Numbered from the stretch's first letter, positions 34,694 through 43,076 are shown. The stretch is 64,000 nt of DNA from Nocardioides sp. ChNu-153 (GCF_030466625.1 NZ_JADEVT010000007.1:104188-168187); one strand, 5' to 3'. Notes: a model not told the origin generated them from the sequence alone. Made by a program: numbers and translations.

Positions 34694-35395
34694 ATGACCG
34701 AGCAGACCGTCGTCCACCTGCTGCGCCACGGCGAGGTGCACAACCCCCAGGGCGTCCTCTACGGACGCCGCGACGGGTTCCACCTCTCGGCCAACGGCCG
34801 GGCCATGGCCGACCGGGTCGCCGAGGTCATCGGCGACCGCCCGATCGTGCACCTGCGCTCCTCCCCGCTGGAGCGCGCGCAGGAGACCATCGCGCCGCTC
34901 GCCGCCGCCCGCGGGCTCGAGGTGCTCACCGACGCCCGGGTCATCGAGTCGACGAACAAGTTCGAGGGCGAGCGCTTCGCCCAGGGCGACAACGCGCTGC
35001 GCGACCCGCGCACGTGGCGGCACCTGTGGAACCCCTTCCGGCCGTCGTGGGGCGAGCCCTACAAGGAGGTCGCCGCGCGCATGCTGGCCGCGGTGCACGA
35101 CGCCCGCGACGCCGCCGCGGCGGAGCCCGAGGCCGTGCCGGGCCAGGCCAACGAGGCCGTCGTGGTCTCCCACCAGCTGCCGATCTGGACGACCCGGCTG
35201 CACGTGGAGAACCGGTCGTTCCTGCACGACCCCCGCAAGCGCCAGTGCACGCTCTGCTCGCTGACGTCGCTGTGGTTCCGCGGCGACGTGCTGACGAAGG
35301 TGACCTACTCCGAGCCGGCCGGCGACCTCATCCCCGCCCGCGACAAGGCCGCGCCGTTCTCCGCCGGGGGAGCCCCCGAGGAGCAGCGTCCCTGA
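34694..35395 (+). CDS. Histidine phosphatase (phosphoglycerate mutase-like)
   Basis: 233-aa cytoplasmic enzyme of the histidine phosphatase superfamily. Catalytic motif LLRHGEVHN (His12), RSSPLERAQET (Arg pocket) and the second histidine in VVVSHQLP (His160). It is a broad phosphatase, not a glycolytic mutase, judging by the acid region GERFAQGDN. The M. tuberculosis counterpart Rv0525 likewise sits between hemL and the TlpA gene; its substrate is unknown. A GAGGACACG precedes the ATG. Its stop overlaps the next ATG by one base (TGATG). Confidence 0.9.
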   Translation: MTEQTVVHLLRHGEVHNPQGVLYGRRDGFHLSANGRAMADRVAEVIGDRPIVHLRSSPLERAQETIAPLAAARGLEVLTDARVIESTNKFEGERFAQGDNALRDPRTWRHLWNPFRPSWGEPYKEVAARMLAAVHDARDAAAAEPEAVPGQANEAVVVSHQLPIWTTRLHVENRSFLHDPRKRQCTLCSLTSLWFRGDVLTKVTYSEPAGDLIPARDKAAPFSAGGAPEEQRP

Positions 35396-36078
35396 TGGTC
35401 CACCGCACCACCCGGGCCCGGCGGGTCCGGTCGCTCACGGTCGCGCTCGCGACCGCCCTGCTGCTCACCCTGACGGCCTGCGCCGGCGAGTCGGAGAGCA
35501 CGGGGAACTCGGGCTACATCACCGGCGACGGGCAGATCACCCTCGTCGACCCCGCCGATCGCGGTGAGCCGATCACGCTCGAGGGCGAGGGGCTCGACGG
35601 CGAGCCGCTGTCCCTGGCCGCCGAGCGGGGCCGCCCCGTCGTCGTCAACGTGTGGGGCTCGTGGTGCCCGCCGTGCCGCGCCGAGGCGCCCGAGCTCGTC
35701 GAGGCCGCCGAGCGGCTCGACGGCACCGCCGCGTTCCTCGGCATCAACAGCCGTGACAGCTCCCCGGCGCAGGCCCAGAGCTTCGAGCGCACCTTCGACG
35801 TGCCCTACCCGTCGATCTACTCCTCCGACGGCCGGGCGCTGCTCGCCTTCGCCGACACCATCCCGGCCCGCACCATCCCGGCGACGCTCGTGCTCGACGC
35901 CGAGGGCCGCGTCGCGGCCAGCATCGTCGGGCAGGTGACGTCGGCGGGCACGCTCGTCGACATCGTCGAGGACCTCGTCGTCGAGGCCGGGGGCACCCTG
36001 CCGACCGAGACGCCGAGCGCCTCGTCCAGCGCCTCGCCGAGCACGTCGTCCACCGCCGCGGGGGCCTCCGGTGGGTGA
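35395..36078 (+). CDS. TlpA/ResA-like thioredoxin lipoprotein
   Basis: 227-aa extracytoplasmic thiol-disulfide protein. The signal peptide ends in a lipobox (LTLTAC, Cys29), so it is tethered to the outer face of the membrane. The thioredoxin domain (about 60-200) has the active site VNVWGSWCPPCRAEAPE (Cys91, Cys94) and the cis-proline in ARTIPATLVLD. It probably reduces apocytochrome c heme-binding cysteines before heme ligation, with electrons from CcdA next door. The C-terminus is a Ser/Thr/Ala-rich tail. Coupled to both neighbours by overlapping ends. Confidence 0.93.
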   Translation: MVHRTTRARRVRSLTVALATALLLTLTACAGESESTGNSGYITGDGQITLVDPADRGEPITLEGEGLDGEPLSLAAERGRPVVVNVWGSWCPPCRAEAPELVEAAERLDGTAAFLGINSRDSSPAQAQSFERTFDVPYPSIYSSDGRALLAFADTIPARTIPATLVLDAEGRVAASIVGQVTSAGTLVDIVEDLVVEAGGTLPTETPSASSSASPSTSSTAAGASGG

Positions 36079-36904
36079 CGCGTTCGCCGAGGCGGCGGGC
36101 AGCGGGTCGCTGCTGCTCGCCGTACCGGTCGCCCTGCTGGCCGGCCTCGTCTCCTTCTTCTCGCCCTGCGTGCTGCCGCTCGTGCCGGGCTACCTCTCCT
36201 ACGCCACGGGCATGTCCGCGGCCGAGGTGGCCACGGCGACGGGCGCGCCCGGGGCGACGGGGGGCGCGGGCGGCGGGGTCGGCGGGGTCGGCGGGGTCGG
36301 TACGGCGACCCGCGTCCGCCGCGGCCGCCTCCTGGCCGGGGCGCTTCTGTTCGTCGCGGGCTTCGCGGTCGTCTTCGTGCTCCTCGGCGTGGCCTCCGCG
36401 TCGATCGCCACGTGGTTCTTCGAGTGGCAGCGGACGCTGACGATCGCGCTCGGCGCGCTCACCATCGTGCTCGGCCTCGCCTTCGCCGGGTGGCTGCGGC
36501 TGCCGTGGCTGCAGCGCGACTACCGGGTGCACGCGGTGCCGAGCGTCGGGCTGGCGGCCGCGCCGCTGCTCGGCTTCCTCTTCGGCCTCGGCTGGACCCC
36601 GTGCGTCGGCCCGACGCTCGCGGCCATCACGGCGCTGGCGGCCAACGAGGGCACGGCCGGTCGCGGCGCGCTGCTCTCCGGGGTCTACGCCCTGGGCCTG
36701 GGCATCCCGTTCGTGCTGCTCGCCCTCGGCTTCGGCTGGTCGATGCGCGCGGTCGGCTGGCTGCGCCGCCGCCAGCAGCTCGTCATGCGGATCGGCGGCC
36801 TGCTGCTCGTCGTCGTGGGCGTGCTGCTCGTGACCGGGTGGTGGGACGTCATCGTGCAGGACCTGCAGCGCTCGCTCATCAGCGGCTACGAGGTGAGCGT
36901 GTGA
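36071..36904 (+). CDS. ccdA: Cytochrome c biogenesis protein CcdA (DsbD-like)
   Basis: 277-aa membrane protein with six or more helices that carries reductant across the membrane to the TlpA-like protein. Two redox cysteines sit in conserved helices: FFSPCVLPLVPGYLSY (Cys33) and GLGWTPCVGPTLAAI (Cys178). The loop after helix 1 carries a Gly/Val repeat made by three 9-bp DNA units. GTG 36071 overlaps the previous gene by 8 nt and the stop overlaps the ResB start (GTGA). Confidence 0.95.
   Translation: MGDAFAEAAGSGSLLLAVPVALLAGLVSFFSPCVLPLVPGYLSYATGMSAAEVATATGAPGATGGAGGGVGGVGGVGTATRVRRGRLLAGALLFVAGFAVVFVLLGVASASIATWFFEWQRTLTIALGALTIVLGLAFAGWLRLPWLQRDYRVHAVPSVGLAAAPLLGFLFGLGWTPCVGPTLAAITALAANEGTAGRGALLSGVYALGLGIPFVLLALGFGWSMRAVGWLRRRQQLVMRIGGLLLVVVGVLLVTGWWDVIVQDLQRSLISGYEVSV
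36272..36298 (+). repeat. Three 9-bp repeats inside ccdA
   Basis: GGCGGGGTC occurs three times in a row, encoding a Gly/Val run in a non-membrane loop. Prone to in-frame expansion or loss. Confidence 0.9.
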
Positions 36905-38688
36905 GCACGGAACGCACCGGCCGGACCGGCCCCGCCGACCGTCCCGACTGGCCGGCCACCGAGGGTGACGGCACCGGGGGCGCCGCCGCGGAGGGCCCCG
37001 CGACCGACCCCGGGGCGGCGCCCGTCGAGGGCCCCGGCTCGGGCGTGCCCGGGCGCCGGCCCGGCGAGCTGACCTTCCGCGAGACGCTGCGCTGGGGGTG
37101 GCGCCAGCTCACCTCCATGCGCACCGCGCTCGTGCTCCTGCTGCTCGTCGCCCTCGCGGCGATCCCCGGCTCGATCGTGCCGCAGGAGGACGTCGACTCG
37201 TTCGCCGTCGGCCAGTGGCAGGAGGACCACCCGCGCCTCACCCCGATCTACGAGCGCCTCGGGCTCTTCAGCGTCTACGACTCGCCGTGGTTCGCGGCCA
37301 TCTACCTGCTGCTGATGATCAGCCTCGTCGGCTGCATCCTGCCGCGCCTGCGGGTCTACGCGCGGGCCGTGCGGGCGAAGCCCCCGCGGGCGCCGCGCAA
37401 CCTGACCCGCCTGCCGGACCACACGTCGTACCGGACGCAGGAGAGCCCCGCCGACGCGGCAGCCGCCGTGGCGGCGGTGCTCCGGAAGCGGCGCTACCGC
37501 GTCGTCGAGGAGCCCGAGCCCGACGCCGCCGGGGACGTCGTGGTGCGCGCCGAGCGTGGCTACCTGCGCGAGGCCGGCAACCTCGTCTTCCACCTGTCGG
37601 TGCTCGTCGTGCTCGCCGGGTTCGCGATGGGCAGCCTGCTGGGTTACCAGGGCGGCGTCATCACGCTGGTGGGCAACGGCTTCGCCAACAACGTGACGCA
37701 GTACGACGACCTCGACTCCGGCAGCCTGTGGTCGCCGGACGACCTGGAGCCGTTCGCGTACACGATCGAGGACTTCGACATCGACTGGTACCGCTCCGGG
37801 CCGGCGTTCGGGCAGGCGCGGGCGTTCAGCGCCCAGCTGAGCTACACCGAGGACGTCACCGAGGGGACGCCGGAGAAGACCTACGACCTGCGGGTCAACC
37901 ACCCGCTGACCATCGGCGACACCGACCTGTTCCTCATCGGCCACGGGTACGCGCCCGTCATCACGGTGCGCGACGCCGAGGGCGAGGTGGCCTACTCGGG
38001 CCCCACGATCTTCCTGCCGACCGACCTCACGTTCGCCTCGTTCGGCGTCGTCAAGGTGCCGGACGGGCTCGACACGCAGGTCGGCCTCGAGGGCGAGTTC
38101 TACCCGTACTACGGCTTCGACATGGAGACGGGGCCCTACTCGGTGTTCGGCGAGGCGAGCAACCCGCGCATGTCGCTCATCATGTACACCGGCGACCTGG
38201 GCATGGACTCCGGCGCCCCGCAGTCGGTCTACGCGCTGCAGCGCGACGGGCTCGAGCCCGAGCTCGACGCCGACGGCGTGCCCGTGCGGTTCGACCTCGC
38301 GGTGGGCGACGTCGCGGAGCTGCCGGACGGGCTGGGCACGGTGGAGTTCGAGGGCCTCGAGCGCTGGAACCGCATCCAGATCAGCCAGACCCCGGGCAAG
38401 CTCGTCGCTCTCGGCGGCGTCGTGGCCGCGCTCGTGGGGCTCCTCGGCTCGCTGTTCATCCGCCCCCGCCGCGTGTGGGTGCGGGTGCGCCCGGCGCCCG
38501 TGGGTGGTTGGGGCGACGTGGGCGGTGACGAGGACGACCAGGACGCCGAGGGCGGTCCGACGCTCGTCGTGGTCGGCGTGCTGGACCGCTCCACCGGGGC
38601 CGGTGGTGGCGACGAGGAGCTGCAAGGCATCCTGGAGGACGTGCGTGGACCCCGGGTGCGCGCCGAGCGGAGCGAGGAGACGGCGTGA
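36901..38688 (+). CDS. resB: ResB-family cytochrome c biogenesis protein
   Basis: 595-aa membrane component of the system II (ResBC/CcsBA) heme delivery and ligation complex. A Gly/Pro/Ala-rich cytoplasmic N-terminus (1-65) precedes the first helices (RTALVLLLLVALAAIPGSIVPQ and WFAAIYLLLMISLVGCILPRL), a third helix near 225-245 (VFHLSVLVVLAGFAMGSLLG), a large outer domain (about 250-510) and a last helix (VALGGVVAALVGLLGSLFI). Family motifs IPGSIVPQ and LVGCILPR are present. GTG 36901 overlaps the ccdA stop; its own stop overlaps ccsB. The C-terminus has an acidic extension. Confidence 0.94.
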   Translation: MSTERTGRTGPADRPDWPATEGDGTGGAAAEGPATDPGAAPVEGPGSGVPGRRPGELTFRETLRWGWRQLTSMRTALVLLLLVALAAIPGSIVPQEDVDSFAVGQWQEDHPRLTPIYERLGLFSVYDSPWFAAIYLLLMISLVGCILPRLRVYARAVRAKPPRAPRNLTRLPDHTSYRTQESPADAAAAVAAVLRKRRYRVVEEPEPDAAGDVVVRAERGYLREAGNLVFHLSVLVVLAGFAMGSLLGYQGGVITLVGNGFANNVTQYDDLDSGSLWSPDDLEPFAYTIEDFDIDWYRSGPAFGQARAFSAQLSYTEDVTEGTPEKTYDLRVNHPLTIGDTDLFLIGHGYAPVITVRDAEGEVAYSGPTIFLPTDLTFASFGVVKVPDGLDTQVGLEGEFYPYYGFDMETGPYSVFGEASNPRMSLIMYTGDLGMDSGAPQSVYALQRDGLEPELDADGVPVRFDLAVGDVAELPDGLGTVEFEGLERWNRIQISQTPGKLVALGGVVAALVGLLGSLFIRPRRVWVRVRPAPVGGWGDVGGDEDDQDAEGGPTLVVVGVLDRSTGAGGGDEELQGILEDVRGPRVRAERSEETA

Positions 38689-39782
38689 GCAACGAGGCGT
38701 GGGAGACGCTGAGCAACCAGGCGGTCGCGATCAGCGGCATCGTCTACTTCCTGGGCTTCATCGCCCACCTGTGGCAGTGGGCGTCCCTGCGGAAGGTGCC
38801 GGTGAGCCGCGTCGAGCGGGTCGCCGTCGGCGCGGGCGCCCGGTCGGGCGGCGTGTCCGCCGGCCGGCCCGCGGGTCGTCGCAGCGGCGCCACCGAGGAG
38901 GCGTGGAGCGAGGACGAGGTCGCCGCGACTGCCGGTGAGGGCGCTCGACGCCGCGTGGCCATGGGCGAGCGGCTCGGCATCATCCTCACGATGATCGCCA
39001 CCGCGGTGCACTTCGTGGCGCTCGTCGGGCGCGGCATGGCCGCCGACCCCAACCGGGTGCCCTGGGGCAACATGTACGAGTTCACGCTCGCCGGCACCTT
39101 CTTCGTCTCGCTGACCTACCTGGTGCTGCTGCGTCGCTTCCACCTCGCGTGGCTCGGCCCGATCGTCGCCGGCTTCGTCGTGACGCTGCTGATGATCGAC
39201 GTCATCTGGCTGCACGAGGAGGTCGCCCCGCTGACGGAGGCGCTGAACTCCTACTGGCTCGTCATCCACGTCGTCTCGGCCGTCATCGCGACCGCGGCGT
39301 TCACCCTCGGCGGCTTCACCTCGGTGCTCTACCTGCTCAAGGAGCGGGCCGAGCGCAAGGAGCTGGCGGGTGCGGGAGTGGGCGCCGGTACGGCGGGGGA
39401 CACCGCCGCGGTGGGCGCAGCCGGCGAGACTGCCGCGCCGGCCGTGCGCGGCTACCTGGCCCGCGTCCCCGACCTCGTCGGGCTCGACCGCCTGACCTAC
39501 CGCCTGCACGCCTTCGCGTTCCCCGTGTGGACCTTCGCGGTGCTCATCACCGGCCCCATCTGGGCGCACGAGGCGTGGAGCCGCTATTGGAACTGGGACC
39601 CCAAGGAGGTGTGGGCGTTCATCACCTGGGTCGTCTACGCGGCCTACCTCCACGCCCGCGCGACCGCCGGCTTCAAGGGCCGCAACGCCGCGATCCTGGC
39701 CCTCATCGGCCTCGCGACGCTGTGGTTCAACTTCATCGGCATCAACTTCTTCTCGTCGTCGAGCATGCACAGCTACGCCTGA
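38685..39782 (+). CDS. ccsB: Cytochrome c biogenesis protein CcsB/CcsA-type
   Basis: 365-aa integral membrane heme handler of system II. The tryptophan-rich WWD heme-binding segment is WAHEAWSRYWNWDPKEVWAFITW (293-315), with conserved histidines His109, His195 and His275 in neighbouring helices. A non-conserved Gly/Ala loop (about 222-255) splits the middle. It forms the cytochrome c synthase with ResB. It is last in the hemL-to-ccsB run; a very long palindrome lies 34 nt after its stop and is the likely terminator. Confidence 0.96.
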   Translation: MSNEAWETLSNQAVAISGIVYFLGFIAHLWQWASLRKVPVSRVERVAVGAGARSGGVSAGRPAGRRSGATEEAWSEDEVAATAGEGARRRVAMGERLGIILTMIATAVHFVALVGRGMAADPNRVPWGNMYEFTLAGTFFVSLTYLVLLRRFHLAWLGPIVAGFVVTLLMIDVIWLHEEVAPLTEALNSYWLVIHVVSAVIATAAFTLGGFTSVLYLLKERAERKELAGAGVGAGTAGDTAAVGAAGETAAPAVRGYLARVPDLVGLDRLTYRLHAFAFPVWTFAVLITGPIWAHEAWSRYWNWDPKEVWAFITWVVYAAYLHARATAGFKGRNAAILALIGLATLWFNFIGINFFSSSSMHSYA

Positions 39783-39815
39783 CGCGGCGGGCGCTCCGCC
39801 GTACGACCATCGAGC

Positions 39816-39847
39816 GGCGGGTTCCCCGGTGCACCGGGGAACCCGCC
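39816..39847. terminator. 32-bp perfect loopless palindrome after ccsB
   Basis: A perfect inverted repeat of 16 bp per arm, centred on GTGCAC, beginning GGCGGGTTCCCC. As RNA it forms a very stable hairpin that should end the hemL-ccsB transcript. Being loopless it could also extrude as a cruciform. Confidence 0.7.
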
Positions 39848-39885
39848 ACTTCACATGTGAACCTTTCACCCGGAAGTGGCGGGTT
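39840..39885. repeat. Second inverted repeat overlapping the palindrome
   Basis: AACCCGCCACTT (39840-39851) is the exact complement of AAGTGGCGGGTT (39874-39885). The enclosed 22 nt include most of the 10-bp palindrome TCACATGTGA (39851-39860). The right arm of the first palindrome can therefore pair either way. Confidence 0.85.
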
Positions 39886-40124
39886 GCGGCGTCAAGTGTC
39901 TCGTCGAGGGCGTTCCGGCCGGGTACGGCGGCGTACCGGCTGCGGGCCGCCAGGGCGCCGGGGCGCGGCGCCTGTGCGGAGATCCGCTGCTCGATGTCTG
40001 CTCAGCAGACCTCCGCGCGAGCCGCACGGTCGGTCGCAGGGCGCAGCTAGCGACGACTCGGCGCGCTCGGGGGCGCGCCTGGCGCCGACTGACTCGGCGC
40101 GCTCCGGGGCCGGCTACAGACGAC

Positions 40125-40451
40125 TCAGCGGGCGGGAGCGTCCGGCGCGGGGGGCTCGTCGCCCGGGTCGCGGGGCTCGCCCGGCTCCAGCGGGTCGGCG
40201 GGGCCCAGGTCGAGCGGGTCGACCGGGTCGCCGGCGTTCGGGGCGGTGCCCGGGGGTGTGCCGGGCGGGGTGCCGGGCCGGCGGACGCGCTTGTTGAGGC
40301 CCCAGATGAAGTCGGGGTCGTCGTCCGGGCCGACGGGGCCACGGGGGACGGGGTTCGAGTCCCCGCCCGCGGCGCGGCGCTTGTCGAGCAGCCTCAGGGC
40401 GAAGTAGATGCAGGCCACGACCACGAGGACGACCAGCACGAACTTCAGCAC
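40125..40451 (-). CDS. Small membrane-anchored protein with Pro-rich tail
   Basis: 108 aa. One N-terminal hydrophobic helix (FVLVVLVVVACIYFALRLL, about 4-22), a short basic stretch (DKRR), then a Pro/Gly/Asp-rich soluble tail with the repeat PGTPPGTPPGT. DDDPDFIWGLNKRVRR is the only conserved-looking part. Function unknown. It is supported as a gene by a TAGGCT box 6 nt before the GTG at 40451. Divergent from the DUF4229 gene, which has the same promoter style. Confidence 0.7.
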   Translation of the reverse strand: MLKFVLVVLVVVACIYFALRLLDKRRAAGGDSNPVPRGPVGPDDDPDFIWGLNKRVRRPGTPPGTPPGTAPNAGDPVDPLDLGPADPLEPGEPRDPGDEPPAPDAPAR

Positions 40452-40457
40452 CCCGCC

Positions 40458-40463
40458 AGCCTA
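40458..40463 (-). promoter_or_regulatory. Leaderless -10 box for the 108-aa gene
   Basis: TAGGCT on the minus strand, 6 nt before GTG 40451. Confidence 0.55.
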
Positions 40464-40525
40464 TCGACCGGGCCAACCGCACCGGTCCGACCGCACCGGG
40501 CGCCATCGGCGGGCACGCCGGTCGC

Positions 40526-40531
40526 TACCCT
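40526..40531 (+). promoter_or_regulatory. Leaderless -10 box for the DUF4229 gene
   Basis: TACCCT, 6 nt before GTG 40538. The same TACCCTGGCGCGG string precedes menF. Confidence 0.55.
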
Positions 40532-40537
40532 GGCGCG

Positions 40538-40804
40538 GTGAAGGAGTTCGTGGTCTACACCCTCATGCGCCTGGCGCTGCTCGTCGTCGCGTACGGCGTG
40601 GTGCTCGGCGTCTGGACGCTGCTGACGGACCAGGAGGGGCTGATCCAGCTCGAGCCGCTCATCCTCGCGTTCCTCATCTCAGGCATCGCCTCCTACGTCG
40701 TGCTCGACCGTCCGCGCGAGGCCTTCGCACGGCGCATCGACGCCCGCGCGCAGCGGATCTCGGAGAACTACGAGAGGGCCCGCGGGCGCGAGGACGAGGA
40801 CTGA
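40538..40804 (+). CDS. DUF4229 small membrane protein
   Basis: 88 aa with two predicted membrane helices ([21 protein letters not shown] and [17 protein letters not shown]) and a charged C-terminal helix ([26 protein letters not shown]). It matches the actinobacterial DUF4229 family by size and pattern; function unknown. Its start at GTG 40538 has no Shine-Dalgarno but a TACCCT box 6 nt upstream. The PLP enzyme begins 1 nt after its stop, so they are co-transcribed. Confidence 0.85.
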   Translation: MKEFVVYTLMRLALLVVAYGVVLGVWTLLTDQEGLIQLEPLILAFLISGIASYVVLDRPREAFARRIDARAQRISENYERARGREDED

Positions 40805-40805
40805 G

Positions 40806-41912
40806 GTGCCGGACGGCCCCCTCGTCTCGCGGGAGCGCCCGGGGCACCGCGCGTGGCTGCGCGCCGCGATCCGCAAGGTCGAGGCCGACGCCAACCGGTC
40901 CGCGGACACGCACCTCCACCGCTTCCCGCTGCCGGAGCACTGGGACGTCGACCTCTACCTGAAGGACGAGTCCGTCCACCCGACCGGCTCGCTCAAGCAC
41001 CGGCTGGCCCGCTCGTTGTTCCTCTACGCCCTGGTCAACGGCTGGGTGCGGGAGGGCACGACGGTCATCGAGGCGTCGTCGGGCTCGACCGCGGTGTCGG
41101 AGGCGTTCTTCGCCCGCATGCTCGGGCTGCCGTTCGTCGCCGTGATGCCGCGCAGCACGTCACCGGAGAAGGTCGCGCTCATCGAGTTCCACGGGGGCCG
41201 CTGCCACTTCGTCGACAAGCCGGGCGCGGTGTACCACGAGGCGCGCCGCCTCGCCGCCGAGTGCGGCGGGCACTACATGGACCAGTTCACCTACGCCGAG
41301 CGCGCCACCGATTGGCGCGGCAACAACAACATCGCCGACTCGATCTTCGAGCAGATGGCCCTGGAGCGGCACCCGGTGCCGGCCTGGGTCGTCGTCGGCG
41401 CCGGCACGGGCGGCACGTCGGCGACCATCGGGCGCTACGTGCGCTACCGCTGCCACGACACCCGGGTGCTCGTCACCGACCCGGAGGGCTCGGCGTTCCT
41501 CGACGGCTACGCCACGGGCGACCCGACGCACACCGTGCCGACCTCCTCGCGCATCGAGGGCATCGGCCGTCCCCGCGTCGAGCCGTCGTTCGTCCCCGGC
41601 GTCGTCGACGCGATGACCCGCGTCCCCGACGCGGCCTCGGTCGCCGCCGCGCGCTGGTGCAGCCGCATCACGGGCCGTTCCGCGGGCGGCTCGACCGGTA
41701 CGGCGCTGTGGGGCGCCCTGCGGGTCGTCGCGCGGATGCGCGCCGCGGGCGAGGCGGGCTCGGTGGTGACGCTGCTGTGCGACGGCGGCGAGCGCTACGC
41801 GCACACCTACTACGACGACGCGTGGGTCGCGGCGCAGGGGCTCGACGTCGCGGCGCACGAGGAGACGCTCGTGCGCTTCCTGCAGGACGGCACCTGGGCC
41901 GAGCCGGCCTGA
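40806..41912 (+). CDS. PLP-dependent cysteine synthase-like protein
   Basis: 368-aa fold-type II PLP enzyme. Schiff-base Lys64 in [12 protein letters not shown], substrate loop [13 protein letters not shown], and the PLP phosphate loop [12 protein letters not shown]. It resembles the L-cysteine desulfhydrase/Cds1-like and cysteine synthase family proteins of actinobacteria (SRIEGIGRP motif), not classic CysK, and is longer at the C-terminus. It may break down or make cysteine; the exact reaction is not settled. GTG 40806 directly follows the DUF4229 stop. Confidence 0.87.
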   Translation: MPDGPLVSRERPGHRAWLRAAIRKVEADANRSADTHLHRFPLPEHWDVDLYLKDESVHPTGSLKHRLARSLFLYALVNGWVREGTTVIEASSGSTAVSEAFFARMLGLPFVAVMPRSTSPEKVALIEFHGGRCHFVDKPGAVYHEARRLAAECGGHYMDQFTYAERATDWRGNNNIADSIFEQMALERHPVPAWVVVGAGTGGTSATIGRYVRYRCHDTRVLVTDPEGSAFLDGYATGDPTHTVPTSSRIEGIGRPRVEPSFVPGVVDAMTRVPDAASVAAARWCSRITGRSAGGSTGTALWGALRVVARMRAAGEAGSVVTLLCDGGERYAHTYYDDAWVAAQGLDVAAHEETLVRFLQDGTWAEPA

Positions 41913-41922
41913 GCCATGGGGT

Positions 41923-42060
41923 TCAGGGGCGGCGGCGCCGCTCGAGGTGCCCCCGCACGCGGGTCTCGGACTGGCCGAGCACCCGCGCCAGCAGCTTCAC
42001 GCGGTAGACGTAGGCGAGGACGCCACCGACGACGAGCAGGCAGAAGATCGCGAACCACAT
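41923..42060 (-). CDS. 45-aa single-helix membrane protein
   Basis: A short gene: ATG 42060 to TGA at 41923-41925. Sequence begins MWFAIFCLLVVGGVLAYVYR, one membrane helix, followed by a basic amphipathic tail (VKLLARVLGQSETRVRGHLERRRRP). Support comes from a TAGGCT box 6 nt before the ATG, the same leaderless arrangement as many neighbours, and from a sensible hydrophobic-then-basic pattern. Function unknown; probably a small membrane-associated regulator or assembly factor. Convergent with the PLP gene, with only 10 bp between the stops. Confidence 0.68.
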   Translation of the reverse strand: MWFAIFCLLVVGGVLAYVYRVKLLARVLGQSETRVRGHLERRRRP

Positions 42061-42066
42061 GCGGTG

Positions 42067-42072
42067 AGCCTA
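42067..42072 (-). promoter_or_regulatory. Leaderless -10 box for the 45-aa gene
   Basis: TAGGCT on the minus strand, 6 nt before ATG 42060. Confidence 0.55.
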
Positions 42073-42115
42073 TGCCGGGCCACCGCCTCGCAGGGCGTGC
42101 CGAGCGGTGGGGCGA

Positions 42116-43033
42116 TCAGGCGCCGATCCAGAAGCCGGCGAGGAGGCCGATGCCGGCGAGCAGCTCGGCCACGCCGGAGCGGGCCAGCACGGGGATGAGC
42201 TCCGGGCCGCGGGCGCCGCGCATGACGATGCCGGCCGCGGCGGCGGCGGGCACGACGTACACGAGCGAGAGCAGCACCCAGGGCGTGGTGAGCAGGGCGA
42301 TCGCCACGAAGTCGGCGCCGGCGCCCGCCACGAGGAGCACGTAGAACCACCGGGTGCGCTGCTCGCCGAGACGCACGGCGAGGGTCCTCTTGCCGGCGAC
42401 GGTGTCGGTGGGCACGTCGCGCAGGTTGTTGGCCACCAGGATCGCGCAGGCCAGCGCGCCGATGCCGCCGCCGGCGTACAGGCTCGGCAGCAGGGTGTCG
42501 GCGGTGAAGGCGCCGACCTGCACGTACGTCGTACCCACCGTCGCGACGAGGCCGAAGAACACGAACACCATGACCTCGCCCAGGCCGAGGTAGCCGTACG
42601 GCTTCTCGCCGCCGGTGTAGAACCACGCGGCCAGCACGCAGACGATGCCGACGAGCACGATCCACCACGCGGTGGTCGCGGCGAGCACGAGGCCCGCGAC
42701 ACCGGCCACCCCGAAGGCGGCGAACGCCGCGGTCTTCACGGCCCGCGGCGACGCGAGGCCCGAGCCGACGAGGCGCAGCGGCCCGACGCGGTCGTCGTCG
42801 GTGCCGCGGATGCCGTCGGAGTAGTCGTTCGCGTAGTTCACGCCCACCTGGAGGGCCAGCGCGACGACGCCCGCGAGCAGGGCCTTCCAGGCCACGGCCT
42901 CGTCGCCGTAGATCGCCACACCGGTGCCCGCCAGCACCGGCGCGATCGCCGCCGGCAGGGTGCGCGGGCGCGCGCCGGCCACCCAGTGGGCGAGGGTGGG
43001 GGAGGACGCGGGGGCGGGCGACGCGGACGGCAT
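42116..43033 (-). CDS. menA: 1,4-dihydroxy-2-naphthoate polyprenyltransferase
   Basis: Attaches the isoprenoid chain to DHNA, giving demethylmenaquinone in the membrane. 305 aa with about nine hydrophobic helices. UbiA-family aspartate motif NYANDYSDGIRGTDDDR (67-82) and a second acidic region around NLRDVPTDTVAGKRTLAVRLG. The N-terminal ARPRTLPAAIAPVLAGTG is typical of MenA. Divergent from menE; the ATG at 43033 and the menE start are 43 bp apart, so the promoters of the two menaquinone transcripts are back to back. Confidence 0.95.
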   Translation of the reverse strand: MPSASPAPASSPTLAHWVAGARPRTLPAAIAPVLAGTGVAIYGDEAVAWKALLAGVVALALQVGVNYANDYSDGIRGTDDDRVGPLRLVGSGLASPRAVKTAAFAAFGVAGVAGLVLAATTAWWIVLVGIVCVLAAWFYTGGEKPYGYLGLGEVMVFVFFGLVATVGTTYVQVGAFTADTLLPSLYAGGGIGALACAILVANNLRDVPTDTVAGKRTLAVRLGEQRTRWFYVLLVAGAGADFVAIALLTTPWVLLSLVYVVPAAAAAGIVMRGARGPELIPVLARSGVAELLAGIGLLAGFWIGA

Positions 43034-43064
43034 GGTCACCGATTCAAGCACCGCGGGCCGCCAG

Positions 43065-43070
43065 TAGCCT
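43065..43070 (+). promoter_or_regulatory. Leaderless -10 box for menE
   Basis: TAGCCT, 6 nt before GTG 43077. Confidence 0.55.
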
Positions 43071-43076
43071 GCCGGG

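Larger units (their letters stand above)
39783..40124. other. 342-bp intergenic region rich in inverted and direct repeats
   Basis: No credible gene seen. The first third holds the palindrome cluster listed separately. The last third has two exact copies of GACTCGGCGCGCTC (40056-40069 and 40092-40105), and a shorter related stretch follows at 40121. Read-through frames here lack start signals, promoters and recognisable domains. Confidence 0.7.

Noticed and set aside
39855..39871. TGTGAA...TTCAC as a Rex operator after ccsB
   Set aside because: The half-sites are 3 nt apart where Rex sites have 4, the site lies downstream of an operon with no start nearby, and it belongs to the palindrome cluster.
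39829..40050. A 73-residue frame across the palindrome after ccsB
   Set aside because: Its first part is just translated palindrome sequence, and there is no promoter, ribosome binding site or recognisable pattern.
41810..42058. An 82-residue minus-strand frame over the end of the PLP gene
   Set aside because: It overlaps the PLP enzyme antisense and is in a different frame from the 45-aa gene, which has a promoter and a clean membrane helix.
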